DNA from: Cellulomonas sp. NTE-D12
GTDB lineage: Bacteria > Actinomycetota > Actinomycetes > Actinomycetales > Cellulomonadaceae
DNA length: 64,000 bases
NCBI RefSeq assembly: GCF_027923705.1
Contig: NZ_AP026442.1
Span: forward strand, 186,001 to 250,000
Reading direction: 5' to 3'
Positions 17,276 to 25,277 of the stretch are shown here, in pieces; position 1 is the stretch's first letter, and each line of letters begins with the position of its first letter. The position numbers and the translations under genes are program-made. The notes under the pieces are model-generated. The model saw nothing but the letters and a program-made list of their open reading frames with translations, ran no database searches and had not been told where the DNA came from.

Positions 17276-17343
17276 GCTGCTCCCTTCCCGGGCGGGTTGG
17301 CGTCAGCGTAGGGCGGTGCGGGTGGCCCGCCTAGGCTCGGCGG

Positions 17344-17973
17344 GTGACGACGGGCGACGTGACGAGGGACGACCGCACGGCCACGGGCGGCGACGTGACG
17401 GCGGATGACGAGGCGGCGGCTGACCGGGGCTGGCGGACCACGGGGTCGCGGGTGGTCTACGAGAACCGGTGGATCCGGGTGCGCGAGGACGCCGTCCAGC
17501 ACCCGGACGGGAAGCCCGGCGTGTACGGCGTGGTCGAGGTGCGGCAGCCGGCGGTGTTCGTGGTGGCCGTCACCGACGACGACGAGGTGGTGCTGATCAC
17601 CCAGCACCGGTACACCACCGGGCCAGGGTCGGTGGAGGTGCCGGCGGGCGGCTCGGACGGTCAGCAGCCGCTGGTCGCCGCGCAGCGGGAGCTGGCGGAG
17701 GAGACCGGGCTCGCCGCGGAGCGGTGGATGTACGTCGGGGCGGTCGAGTCGCTGAACGGGGTGGCGGACGCGCCCGGGCACGTGTTCGTGGCGCAGGGTC
17801 TGACGCGGCTCCCGGGGTCGGCGGCCGCGCACCAGGCCGAGGAGGGGATCAGCATCGTCCGGCTGGTGCCGTTCGGGCAGGCGCTGGCCATGGCAGCGGC
17901 GGGGGAGATCCGCGACGGGGAGTCGCTCGCGGCGCTGGCCCTGGCGGGCATCCACCTCGGCCGCTTCCGCTGA
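17344..17973 (+). CDS. Nudix hydrolase, ADP-ribose pyrophosphatase-like
   Basis: This 209-residue protein has an N-terminal strand segment (RVVYENRWIRVREDAV) like ADP-ribose pyrophosphatases and a Nudix region VPAGGSDGQQPLVAAQ followed by RELAEETGL. The metal-binding REL.EE.GL core is intact. The earlier Glu of the consensus is Gln and the loop is one residue shorter, so metal binding may be altered. The likely substrate is ADP-ribose or another nucleoside diphosphate sugar. GTG 17344 has only a weak ribosome-binding site. The gene is closed by a strong hairpin at 17979. Confidence 0.82.
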   Translation: MTTGDVTRDDRTATGGDVTADDEAAADRGWRTTGSRVVYENRWIRVREDAVQHPDGKPGVYGVVEVRQPAVFVVAVTDDDEVVLITQHRYTTGPGSVEVPAGGSDGQQPLVAAQRELAEETGLAAERWMYVGAVESLNGVADAPGHVFVAQGLTRLPGSAAAHQAEEGISIVRLVPFGQALAMAAAGEIRDGESLAALALAGIHLGRFR

Positions 17974-17978
17974 GCCCG

Positions 17979-18013
17979 GCGGCTCGCGACGATCGAGTGC
18001 GGCCGCGAGCCGC
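17979..18013. terminator. bidirectional terminator between Nudix and ABC genes
   Basis: GCGGCTCGCG (17979-17988) and CGCGAGCCGC (18004-18013) form a perfect 10-bp stem with a 15-nt loop, followed by TTCGTT on the plus strand. It lies between two convergent genes and can serve both. Confidence 0.7.
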
Positions 18014-18057
18014 TTCGTTCGGCGGGCCTGGGTCCCTCCGACCCTGGCTGTGCCGAC

Positions 18058-19950
18058 TCAGGCCGCCGCCGCCGGGGCGAACTGCGTGCGGTAGAGGTCG
18101 GCGTACAGGCCGCCGGCGGCGATGAGCTCGTCGTGCGTTCCGGACTGCACCACGCGGCCCTCGTCGAGCACCACGATCAGGTCCGCCGCGCGGATGGTGG
18201 ACAGCCGGTGGGCGATCACCAGAGACGTGCGCCCGACGAGCGCCGCGTCCAGCGCCGCCTGCACGGCGGCCTCCGACTCGGAGTCGAGGTGGGCGGTCGC
18301 CTCGTCGAGCACCACCACGTCGGGCGCCTTGAGCAGCAGGCGCGCGATCGCCAGCCGCTGCCGCTCGCCGCCGGACAGCCGGTACCCGCGGTCGCCGACC
18401 ACCGTGTCGATGCCCTCGGGCAGGGAGTGCACCAGGTCCCAGACCTGCGCCTGGCGCAGGGCAGCCTCGATGTCGTCGTCGGACGCGTCGGGCCGGACGA
18501 ACCGCAGGTTGCCCGCGATCGTGTCGTGGAACAGGTGCGCCTCCTGGCTGACCACACCGACCGTCGCACGCAGCGACGCGGCGGTGACGTCCGGCAGGTC
18601 GAGGCCGGCGACGGACACCGAACCCTCCGTCGGGTCGTACATCCGGGTGACCAGCTGGGAGATCGTCGTCTTGCCGGCGCCGGACGGGCCGACCAGCGCG
18701 ACCATCGACCCGGCCGGGACGGTGAACGAGACGTCGTGCAGGGTGTCGGCCACCGGGTCGTGCCGCAGCTGGGCGACCGACTCGAGCGACGCCAGGGACA
18801 CCTCGTCGGCGGACGGGTACCGGAACCGCACGTGGTCGAGGCGCACCTCGGCGCCGCGCGCCGCGACGGCCGCCCGCAGGTCCACCGCATCCGGCTTCTC
18901 GGCGACCGTCGGCGTCAGGTCCAGCACCTCGAGCACCCGCTCGAAGCTGACCAGGGCCGTCATCACGTCCACCTGCACGTTCGACATGGCGGTCAGCGGC
19001 CCGTACAGCCGGGTGAGGTACGACGCCAGGGCCACCACCACGCCGACGGTCAGCTGCTGCCGCACGGCCAGTACGCCGCCGTAGCCGTAGATGATCGCCA
19101 CGGCGACCGACGCCACGGTGGTGAGCCCGACCCGGAACCACGTCGCGTACAGCGCCTGCCGCACGCCGATGTCCCGTACCCGTCCGGCCTGCGCCGCGTA
19201 CGCCGCGGACTCGCGGTCCGGGTCGCCGAACACCTTCACCAGGTGCGCGCCGGCCACGTTGAACCGCTCGGTCATCGTCTGCGACGCCTCGGCGTTGAGC
19301 TCGTAGCTCTCGCGCGTGATCGCCGAGATCTTGCGGCCGAACCAACGGGCCGGGAACACGAACGCCGGCAGCAGGACCAGGGACAGCAGGGTGAGCTGCC
19401 AGGACATCGACAGCATGGCGCCCAGCACGAACGCGACCGTGAGGGCGTTGGCGACGACGTTCTGCAGGGTGGAGGTGAACGCCTGCTGCGCGCCGAGCAC
19501 GTCGCCGTTGAGCCGCTGCACCAGCGCACCGGTCTTGGCGCGGGAGAAGAACGCCAGCGGCATGCGCTGGACGTGGTCGAACACCGCGGTGCGCAGGTCG
19601 AGGATCAGGCCCTCGCCGACGGTCGCGGACAGCCAGCGCTCGGCGACGGACAGGGCGGCCGAGGCGACGGCCAGCAGCGCGACGGCTCCCGCGATGCCGA
19701 TCACCACGTTGGCGCGGCCCTTGGCGATGCCGTCGTCGATCAGGTGCTTGAGCAGCAGCGGGGTCGCGGCGCCGACGCCGGCGTCGACCGCCAGCAGGAC
19801 CACGAAGACGGTCAGCCGCGCCCGGTAGGGGCGGGCGAAGCCGAGGATCCGACGGAGCGTGCCCGGGGCGAGGTGCTGGTCGGTGACGGAGCGGTCGCGG
19901 CCGAAGGTGCGCAGCATGGGGCCGCCGTGCATGGGTGACGGGGTGGACAC
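18058..19950 (-). CDS. ABC exporter, fused permease and ATPase
   Basis: This 630-residue half-transporter has an N-terminal six-helix ABC membrane domain (about residues 40-320) and a C-terminal nucleotide-binding domain. Walker A is GPSGAGKTT, the signature LSGGERQR, Walker B VVVLDEAT and the H-loop IAHRLST. It should work as a dimer exporting a lipid or drug. GTG 19950 is preceded by GGAGG at five bases. It is divergent from a MarR regulator with a palindromic site between them, a common arrangement for drug-responsive exporters. The substrate is unknown. Confidence 0.93.
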   Translation of the reverse strand: MSTPSPMHGGPMLRTFGRDRSVTDQHLAPGTLRRILGFARPYRARLTVFVVLLAVDAGVGAATPLLLKHLIDDGIAKGRANVVIGIAGAVALLAVASAALSVAERWLSATVGEGLILDLRTAVFDHVQRMPLAFFSRAKTGALVQRLNGDVLGAQQAFTSTLQNVVANALTVAFVLGAMLSMSWQLTLLSLVLLPAFVFPARWFGRKISAITRESYELNAEASQTMTERFNVAGAHLVKVFGDPDRESAAYAAQAGRVRDIGVRQALYATWFRVGLTTVASVAVAIIYGYGGVLAVRQQLTVGVVVALASYLTRLYGPLTAMSNVQVDVMTALVSFERVLEVLDLTPTVAEKPDAVDLRAAVAARGAEVRLDHVRFRYPSADEVSLASLESVAQLRHDPVADTLHDVSFTVPAGSMVALVGPSGAGKTTISQLVTRMYDPTEGSVSVAGLDLPDVTAASLRATVGVVSQEAHLFHDTIAGNLRFVRPDASDDDIEAALRQAQVWDLVHSLPEGIDTVVGDRGYRLSGGERQRLAIARLLLKAPDVVVLDEATAHLDSESEAAVQAALDAALVGRTSLVIAHRLSTIRAADLIVVLDEGRVVQSGTHDELIAAGGLYADLYRTQFAPAAAA

Positions 19951-20025
19951 GGGCGCCTCCGGGGTCGGACTGGTGCGGCTGCGGTCGTCGAGGGCTCGGG
20001 TACGGCGTAGCTCGGCGACCGTTGC

Positions 20026-20038
20026 TGAGGTTACCTCA
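20026..20038. promoter_or_regulatory. MarR-type operator
   Basis: TGAGGTTACCTCA is a perfect 13-bp palindrome (arms TGAGGT/ACCTCA) in the 119-bp gap between the ABC exporter and the MarR gene, 32 bp before the MarR ATG. The position suits control of both divergent genes. Confidence 0.65.
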
Positions 20039-20069
20039 CAATGTGTGTGGTTCCGGTAGCCTCCTGCTC

Positions 20070-20597
20070 ATGAGCACCGCGAACGGCCGCGACATTCCCG
20101 CGCGGGAGAGCGCTGTGGGCGCGCCCGGTGCCGGGGTCCCGGACCACCACGCCGGTCACGCCCCGGCCGACGACGCCGGTGAGGTGCTCGAGCTGGTGCA
20201 CGGGCTGATGCACTCCCTGCGCCGCGAGGCGGCCGACCGCAACGGACCCGTCGGCACCATGCCGGGCCAGGTTCGGCTGCTGCGGATGCTCAACCGCTGC
20301 GACCGGCCGCGGCGACTCGGTGAGCTGGCCCAGGCGATGGACGTCGCCCCGCGGTCCATGACCAGCAAGGTCGACCAGGCCGAGGCCGACGGGCTGGTGC
20401 GGCGGGTGCCGGACCCGGCGGACAGGCGCGCGACGCTCGTCGAGCTGACCGACCACGGGCGCCAGGTCCTCGCCGACGTGTGGGCGCAGCGGGACGTCGG
20501 GATGCGCCGCCGGCTCGAGCGGCTGACGGAGGCCGAGCGTGGCGAGCTGCTCGCGCTGCTGCGTCGCGTAGCCGGGTCGGACGGGCCGTCGGCCTGA
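20070..20597 (+). CDS. MarR-family transcriptional regulator
   Basis: The 175-residue protein has a winged helix typical of MarR: helix PRRLGELAQAMDVAPRSMTS, recognition helix KVDQAEADGLV and wing RRVPDPADRRATLVELT. The first 40 residues are flexible. ATG 20070 is used; the frame opens at 19935 but upstream sequence holds the promoter. The gene is divergent from the ABC exporter and probably represses both it and itself through the palindrome at 20026-20038, with release on ligand binding. Confidence 0.88.
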   Translation: MSTANGRDIPARESAVGAPGAGVPDHHAGHAPADDAGEVLELVHGLMHSLRREAADRNGPVGTMPGQVRLLRMLNRCDRPRRLGELAQAMDVAPRSMTSKVDQAEADGLVRRVPDPADRRATLVELTDHGRQVLADVWAQRDVGMRRRLERLTEAERGELLALLRRVAGSDGPSA

Positions 20598-20665
20598 CGC
20601 GGCCGGGTGGCTGGTGCACAGCACGGCGGCAGCCCGTGGCGGCAGGTCCCGGGCCGGCCCGATAC

Positions 20666-20889
20666 CTCACCCGTCCCGTCTGGTGAGATCTGTGAGAGGA
20701 TGGCTGGCAGCAGGAGCCCGATGGGCGCCTGTCAGCATGAGACTCCGCCAGGTGGTAGCGGAGCGAGCCACGCACATGGACGTGGCCGCAGGGGACCTGC
20801 GATGCGACCCTGGGTCCACAGCCGGAACCACTGCAGGGTTCCGACGAAAGACGAGCCCCGGTACTCGCCCCACGGCGGGACCGGGGCTT
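20666..20889 (+). ncRNA. candidate structured RNA (unidentified)
   Basis: The 416-bp gap 20598-21013 contains no convincing ORF but many clean stems in a row: CTCACC/GGTGAG (20666-20687), TCCGC/GCGGA, CGCAGG/CCTGCG, CGGAACC/GGTTCCG, and finally AGCCCCGGT/ACCGGGGCT (20854-20862, 20880-20888), which looks like a terminator. Such density of short perfect hairpins ending in a strong stem suggests a small RNA or structured leader for the esterase gene. I do not recognise a known family, and the strand is inferred from the final hairpin and the downstream gene. Confidence 0.35.
20854..20888 (+). terminator. strong GC hairpin before esterase gene
   Basis: AGCCCCGGT (20854-20862) and ACCGGGGCT (20880-20888) pair perfectly across a 17-nt loop. 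There is no U-tract. It may end a small transcript or attenuate expression of the esterase that starts 125 bp later. Confidence 0.5.
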
Positions 20890-21013
20890 CGTGCATCCCG
20901 GGACCGGGCGTCGACCCTTCGACGGGCGTCGCGCGCGTGCTGCGTGGCAGGGTGGGGCGGCCGCACCGACGACGCGCCGGGCGAGCCCGCCGGAACGACC
21001 AAGGAGACGCCTG

Positions 21014-21778
21014 ATGGCCCGGATCACCTGCAACTTCTTCTCGACGACCCTGCGGGTGAGCACGGCGATCACCGTGCTGCTCCCGGAGCCGGCGGACGGG
21101 CAGATCGGGGTGACGGGGTCCGGGTCGGACGCGCCGCCGCCCGTGCTCTACCTGCTGCACGGGCTCTCGGACGACGAGACGATCTGGACGCGTCACACGT
21201 CGATCGAGCGGTACGTCGCGAAGCTGGGCCTGGCCGTCGTGATGCCGCGGGCCGGGCGCTCGTTCTACCAGGACGAGGCCTACGGCTCCGCGTACTGGAG
21301 CTTTCTCACCCAGGAGCTGCCGGAGATGGTGCAGCGCTTCTTCCGGGTGTCCGACCGGCCGGAGGACACCTTCGTCGCCGGCCTGTCGATGGGGGGCTAC
21401 GGGGCGTTCCGGATGGCGCTGACGCACCCCGACCGGTTCGGTGCCGCTGCGTCACTGTCCGGGGCGCTGGACGTGGCGCACCCCGACCAGGCGGCGCTGT
21501 GGGCGGACGAGGTGCCGCAGGTGCTGGCCGGCGCGCCCGTTCCTGCCGACGTGGACCTGATGGCGCTGCTGCGCGGCGCCGATCGGGACGCGCTGCCGCC
21601 GCTCTACCTCGCGTGCGGCACCGAGGACTTCCTGTACCCGTCGAACGAGCGCTTCCTGGCGCTCGCCGCCGAGCTGGGCGTGCCCGTGCGGACGGAGCTG
21701 CGGCCCGGGACGCACGAGTGGGGGTTCTGGGACGAGTCGATCCAGCGCGTGCTGGAGTGGCTGCCCCTGCACCGGTAG
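21014..21778 (+). CDS. alpha/beta-hydrolase esterase (esterase D / tributyrin-esterase-like)
   Basis: This 254-residue cytosolic protein matches the putative esterase family (PF00756 type). The nucleophile Ser is in GLSMGGYG, the acid in CGTEDFLYP and the His in GTHEWGFW, and LYLLHGLSDDETIW forms the oxyanion region. It has no signal peptide. Related proteins hydrolyse short-chain esters, acetyl groups of xylo-oligosaccharides or S-formylglutathione, and a role with plant-derived acetyl esters is plausible but unproven. ATG 21014 has AAGGAGA upstream. Confidence 0.88.
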   Translation: MARITCNFFSTTLRVSTAITVLLPEPADGQIGVTGSGSDAPPPVLYLLHGLSDDETIWTRHTSIERYVAKLGLAVVMPRAGRSFYQDEAYGSAYWSFLTQELPEMVQRFFRVSDRPEDTFVAGLSMGGYGAFRMALTHPDRFGAAASLSGALDVAHPDQAALWADEVPQVLAGAPVPADVDLMALLRGADRDALPPLYLACGTEDFLYPSNERFLALAAELGVPVRTELRPGTHEWGFWDESIQRVLEWLPLHR

Positions 21779-21793
21779 CGGGCGGGTTCGGGG

Positions 21794-22246
21794 CTAGCGG
21801 CCGGCGTCGTCACCCTCGAGCGCGTCGATGCACTTCTCGAGGTATCCCAGCAGGTCACGGGTCTGCGCCGCCGTCAGACCGGCCACCATCTGGGCGTCCA
21901 CCGCGTCCGCGCGCGCCTGCGCCTGGGCGAGCAGGCGTGCGCCCTCGGGGGAGAGCGCGGTGGGCCGGGCGCGGCCGGACGGGGCCTGCTCCGGGCGCTC
22001 GACCAGGCCGCGGTCCTGGAGGCCGCGCAGCAGGGTGCTCATCGTCTGCCGCGTGACGAAGGCGTTCCGGGCCAGGTCGGAGCTGGAGATCCCCGGTGTC
22101 CGCGACAACAGCTCCATGCAGACGTACTGCGGAGTGCTGAGACCGAGCGGTCGGAGCGTGTCGTCCATCCGCGTACGCAGCGAGGCCTGGGCGTGCTTGA
22201 GCACGTACCCGACGACGTGCGCGAGGTCGTCCGGCCTTTGACGCAT
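21794..22246 (-). CDS. MarR-family transcriptional regulator
   Basis: The 150-residue protein has the MarR fold: STPQYVCMELL, ISSSDLARNAFVTRQTMSTLLR as the HTH, and RPEQAPSGRARPTALS as the wing. ATG 22246 (MRQRPDDLAHVVGYV) is chosen because the upstream frame contains the operators. Its start codon overlaps the first of two perfect 18-bp palindromes (22245-22262 and 22272-22289), so autorepression is very likely. It is divergent from a glyoxalase-like gene, which is its probable target. Confidence 0.88.
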   Translation of the reverse strand: MRQRPDDLAHVVGYVLKHAQASLRTRMDDTLRPLGLSTPQYVCMELLSRTPGISSSDLARNAFVTRQTMSTLLRGLQDRGLVERPEQAPSGRARPTALSPEGARLLAQAQARADAVDAQMVAGLTAAQTRDLLGYLEKCIDALEGDDAGR

Positions 22247-22289
22247 GTCAGTAGTCTGACATATGGTCCGCATGTCAGAACACTGACAT
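22245..22289. promoter_or_regulatory. two perfect MarR operators
   Basis: ATGTCAGTAGTCTGACAT (22245-22262) and ATGTCAGAACACTGACAT (22272-22289) share the arms ATGTCAG/CTGACAT with 4-bp spacers and lie 27 bp apart centre to centre. They fill the divergent promoter between the MarR gene and the glyoxalase-like gene, and the first overlaps the MarR start codon. Confidence 0.85.
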
Positions 22290-22313
22290 CCACTCGGACG
22301 ACAGGTGAGCGCC

Positions 22314-22682
22314 ATGGCAGTGACCGGACCCGACTTCATCGCCCTGCAGGTGCGTGACCTGGAGAAGGCGGCGGCCTTCTACGAGGAGCACCTCGGCCTC
22401 ACCCGTGCGCCCGCGTCGCCCCCGGGCGCGGTGGTCTTCACGACGAGCCCGGTCGCCTTCGCGGTACGCGAGCCGTTGCCGGGCGTCGACCTGGACGGCG
22501 TGCCGCAGCCGGGCGTCGGCGTGGCGCTGTGGCTGCACGCCGACGACGCGCAGCAGCTGCACGACTCGCTGGTCGCCGCCGGGGTGCGGGTGGTGCAGCC
22601 GCCGGTGCCGACCCCGTTCGGGCTCACCTTCACGCTGCTGGACCTGGACGGGTACGCCATCACCATCCACGACGGGCACTGA
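22314..22682 (+). CDS. VOC/glyoxalase-fold protein
   Basis: The 122-residue protein has the paired beta-alpha-beta-beta-beta modules of the vicinal oxygen chelate family (FIALQVRDLEKAAAFYEEHLGL and WLHADDAQQLHDSLVAAGVRV), ending LTFTLLDLDGYAITIHDGH. Such proteins include glyoxalase I, dioxygenases and antibiotic-binding proteins, and no specific activity is assigned. ATG 22314 has AGGTGA six bases upstream; GTG 22305 is an alternative. Two MarR palindromes precede it, implying induction by a small molecule that the MarR protein senses. Confidence 0.8.
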   Translation: MAVTGPDFIALQVRDLEKAAAFYEEHLGLTRAPASPPGAVVFTTSPVAFAVREPLPGVDLDGVPQPGVGVALWLHADDAQQLHDSLVAAGVRVVQPPVPTPFGLTFTLLDLDGYAITIHDGH

Positions 22683-22780
22683 TCGGCGCGGCGTCCGGTT
22701 CACGAGGTCGGTGGGCACTCCACCCACTGCGGGGGGTCTGTGGAGGAGCCCGACGGCGTGTCGGTACTCGCCGATAGCAT

Positions 22781-22796
22781 ACGAACATGCGTTCGA
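22781..22796 (+). promoter_or_regulatory. SOS (LexA) box
   Basis: ACGAACATGCGTTCGA contains CGAAC-ATGC-GTTCG, a perfect match to the CGAAC-N4-GTTCG LexA site of Gram-positive bacteria. It ends 23 bp before the ATG of a DUF222-HNH nuclease gene. In Mycobacterium tuberculosis, 13E12-type genes of this family are LexA-controlled, which supports the call. Confidence 0.82.
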
Positions 22797-22818
22797 ACGG
22801 TGTTGTGGCGATGGCGGC

Positions 22819-24357
22819 ATGACGGCGGCTGTCGTCGACCGCCCCGTGGCGGCGCGCCTCGACGCGGCGCCGACGGAGGATGTGGTGCGCGCGGCGCAGG
22901 TCTTGCTCACCGCGGTCGACGCCGCGGAGTCGTGGTCGGCCGGTGAGCGTCGCGCGGCGCTGGGGGACGTGGACCGCACGGCCGCCCTGCTGGCCGCCGC
23001 GCGGGCGCGGCTGTTGGCCGCCGAGCGGGCCGCCGGGACGTGGGCGCTGCACGGGGACCGGGACCTGGCCGCCTGGCGCGCCCGGACCTCGCACGCCGGG
23101 GTTCGGGAGGCGGTCGGCCAGGTGCGGCAGGCCGATGCGATCACGACGATGCCGCAGGTGCGCGACGCGCTGACCACGGGTGCGATCACCACCGCGCATG
23201 TCGACGCCATCGCCCGGTTCACCGCCACGGCATCGCCGCAGGTCGCCGAGCTCGCGCGGTCCGGTGCAGGGCAGGCGGAGATCGTGGCACTGGCCACCCG
23301 GGTGGACGGCGCAGGCCTGGGAAAGGCGCTGACGCGGTGGCAGGCCGAGCTCGACCCGACCGCTCGGCAGCGCGCGCACGACCAGCAGCAGGCTGCGCGC
23401 TACCTCAACCTCTCCGAGACCTCTGGCGGCACCTATGTCAAAGGCCTGCTCGACTCCGTCGCCGGTCACCGGTTGCGGCTCGCGCTGGAGGCGGTGAGCC
23501 CGCGGCCGGGCCTCGACGACGAGCGCGCCCCGGAGCAGCGGCGGGCCGACGCCCTCGTCCAGCTGGCAGACCGGGCGCTCCACGACACCGGCCCTGCGAC
23601 GGGTCCTGCCGGCAGGCCGCACGTCAGCCTGGTCCTGAGCGAGTCGACGTGGCGCGCCCTGCGCGCGGGCGGTCGCCGATCGGTCGGTGAACGGGGTGTG
23701 GCCGGCGAGCACGGTGCCGCCGATGGGCGGAGTGTGGCCGGCGAGTGCGGCCCGGGCCGCGAGCGGGCGGCCGCCGATGCGCGGGGTGTGGCCGGCGGGC
23801 GGGCTGCGGCGGGCGAACGGGGTGCGGGCGGCAGGTCGGATCCGGCTGGGCCGAGCGCGGGGAGTGCCGTGGCGACGGGTCGATCTCTCGTCGGCGTGCC
23901 ACCGGTGTGCGACGAGGACGGGAACCCGTGGCCGGCCTCCGAGGTGGGGCGGGTGCTGTGCGACTGCCACGTGACCCGCCTCGTCGTCGACGCCGACTCG
24001 GTGCCGCTGGACCTCGGCCGTACGCAGCGCCTGTTCAGCGCCCATCAGCGGCGTGCGGCGACCGTCCGCGACGGTGGGTGCGGATGGCCTGGGTGCGGTA
24101 CGCCGGCGCGGTGGTGCGAGCTTCACCATCTGAGGTGGTGGGACCGCGACGGCGGTCCGACGGACCTGAGAAATGCAGTGATGCTCTGCTCGTTCCACCA
24201 CCACCAGGTCCACCGGCGAGATCTCACCGTGCACCGCCAACCGCCCGACCCTGCGGAGGAGTCGCCAGGCGGCCGACGGCTCAGTCGCTACCGGTTCACC
24301 ACGCCGCACGGGCGTGACGCGATCACCCTGCGGGTCGGCGGCCCTGGGGGCCCATGA
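22819..24357 (+). CDS. DUF222 / 13E12-repeat HNH endonuclease
   Basis: This 512-residue protein has an N-terminal DUF222 helical domain (about residues 20-270), a low-complexity linker (about 284-347) made of degenerate GVAGE/GAADGR units, and a C-terminal HNH nuclease: CGWPGCGTPARWCELHHL then DLRNAVMLCSFHHHQVHR. The Cys-x4-Cys knuckle, HH and final H residues are present, so it should cut DNA. An SOS box lies 23 bp upstream, indicating induction by DNA damage. ATG 22819 is chosen; upstream in-frame sequence is a shadow. These proteins are multi-copy in many actinobacteria, and their cellular role is uncertain. Confidence 0.86.
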   Translation: MTAAVVDRPVAARLDAAPTEDVVRAAQVLLTAVDAAESWSAGERRAALGDVDRTAALLAAARARLLAAERAAGTWALHGDRDLAAWRARTSHAGVREAVGQVRQADAITTMPQVRDALTTGAITTAHVDAIARFTATASPQVAELARSGAGQAEIVALATRVDGAGLGKALTRWQAELDPTARQRAHDQQQAARYLNLSETSGGTYVKGLLDSVAGHRLRLALEAVSPRPGLDDERAPEQRRADALVQLADRALHDTGPATGPAGRPHVSLVLSESTWRALRAGGRRSVGERGVAGEHGAADGRSVAGECGPGRERAAADARGVAGGRAAAGERGAGGRSDPAGPSAGSAVATGRSLVGVPPVCDEDGNPWPASEVGRVLCDCHVTRLVVDADSVPLDLGRTQRLFSAHQRRAATVRDGGCGWPGCGTPARWCELHHLRWWDRDGGPTDLRNAVMLCSFHHHQVHRRDLTVHRQPPDPAEESPGGRRLSRYRFTTPHGRDAITLRVGGPGGP

Positions 24358-24363
24358 CCTGCA

Positions 24364-24420
24364 CCGTGGTGCCGTGGTGCCGGCGTATCCGGGGGCCTGG
24401 TGCCGTGGTGCCGTGGTGCT
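24364..24420. repeat. 18-bp direct repeat built from CCGTGGTGC units
   Basis: CCGTGGTGCCGTGGTGCC (24364-24381) recurs as CCGTGGTGCCGTGGTGCT (24403-24420), each made of two CCGTGGTGC units. It fills the short gap between the convergent HNH nuclease and TetR genes. Replication slippage is a likely origin, and no function is proposed. Confidence 0.6.
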
Positions 24421-24437
24421 CATGAGGTCGTCGGGCG

Positions 24438-25175
24438 TCAGTGGCCGCCGCGCGGGCTCCAGCCAGTGCTACGGAGGCGTTCGAAGCCGTCGAGCATCAG
24501 GTCCAGGGCGAACTCGAACTCGGCCTGGTCGTCGCAGCCGCGGGCGACCACGGTTCCGTCGTCGTGCGTGGCGGTCAGCACGGTGGCGGCGATGTTGGGG
24601 AAGTGCTCCGCGAGCGCCTGCAGCATCGCCTGCTGGACCTCCGGCGATGCGTCCTCGACCGCCCGGCCGCCGTCGGCAGCGGACGTGTCGGGACCGGCGG
24701 GCTCGTCGAACAGCTCCTGCGTGAACCCCCACATGCGGCTGCCGAGGGCGTGCATCACGTGGTGCGTCAGCTCGGCGCTGAACCCGCCGGTGCGGAACGT
24801 GCCGATCACCGAGTCGATGTAGCCGAGCACCGCCGGGGTGCGGGAGGTGCGCGACTCGAGCACGGAGCGGCCCCACGGGTGCCGCAACAGCACCCGCCGT
24901 GCCGACAGGACCCGCAACCGGATCGCCGCGCGCCAGTCGACGCCTGTGGCTGGCGGGTCGATCTCGGCGACCAGCAGCTCGATCATGCCGTCGAGCAGCT
25001 GCTCCTTGTTGGCGACGTGCTTGTAGAGCGCCATCGGCACGACGTCGAGCTCCTGGGCCAGCCGGCGCATGCTCAGCGCCTCGATGCCGATCCGGTCGGC
25101 GAGCGCCACGGCACCCGTGAGCACCCGGTCTCGGTTGAGGCGCGGACGCGTGGCGGCGGTCGACGGGCGGGCCAT
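24438..25175 (-). CDS. TetR-family transcriptional regulator
   Basis: The 245-residue protein has an N-terminal HTH (RVLTGAVALADRIGIEALSM, RRLAQELDVVPMALYKHVAN) and a long ligand-binding domain resembling the TetR_C_1 class. ATG 25175 gives MARPSTAATRPRLNRDRV. The gene is divergent from a DUF4386 membrane protein. Two 17-bp palindromes between them (25197-25213, 25232-25248) are probably its operators. The ligand is unknown. Confidence 0.88.
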   Translation of the reverse strand: MARPSTAATRPRLNRDRVLTGAVALADRIGIEALSMRRLAQELDVVPMALYKHVANKEQLLDGMIELLVAEIDPPATGVDWRAAIRLRVLSARRVLLRHPWGRSVLESRTSRTPAVLGYIDSVIGTFRTGGFSAELTHHVMHALGSRMWGFTQELFDEPAGPDTSAADGGRAVEDASPEVQQAMLQALAEHFPNIAATVLTATHDDGTVVARGCDDQAEFEFALDLMLDGFERLRSTGWSPRGGH

Positions 25176-25190
25176 GGGCGGCTCCGATCC

Positions 25191-25248
25191 TTGACAGGCG
25201 TACGCCGTACACCCTAGCGTCCGAGGCGTCAGGTGTACGGCGTACACC
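25191..25248 (+). promoter_or_regulatory. promoter and twin TetR operators for DUF4386 gene
   Basis: A consensus -35, TTGACA (25191-25196), is followed 18 bp later by TAGCGT (25215-25220), a plausible -10. The first palindrome, GGCGTACGCCGTACACC (25197-25213), fills the spacer, and the second, GGTGTACGGCGTACACC (25232-25248), is perfect and lies just downstream. Repressor bound here would block polymerase. Confidence 0.75.
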
Positions 25249-25277
25249 GAAGCTACACCCACCCGAAGGAGCCCGCC

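Noticed and set aside
24361..24425. Fourth copy of the symmetrical repeat element
   Set aside because: It contains GTGCTCATGAGG, but the left arms and the 6-nt loop geometry are missing. It is a separate CCGTGGTGC repeat.
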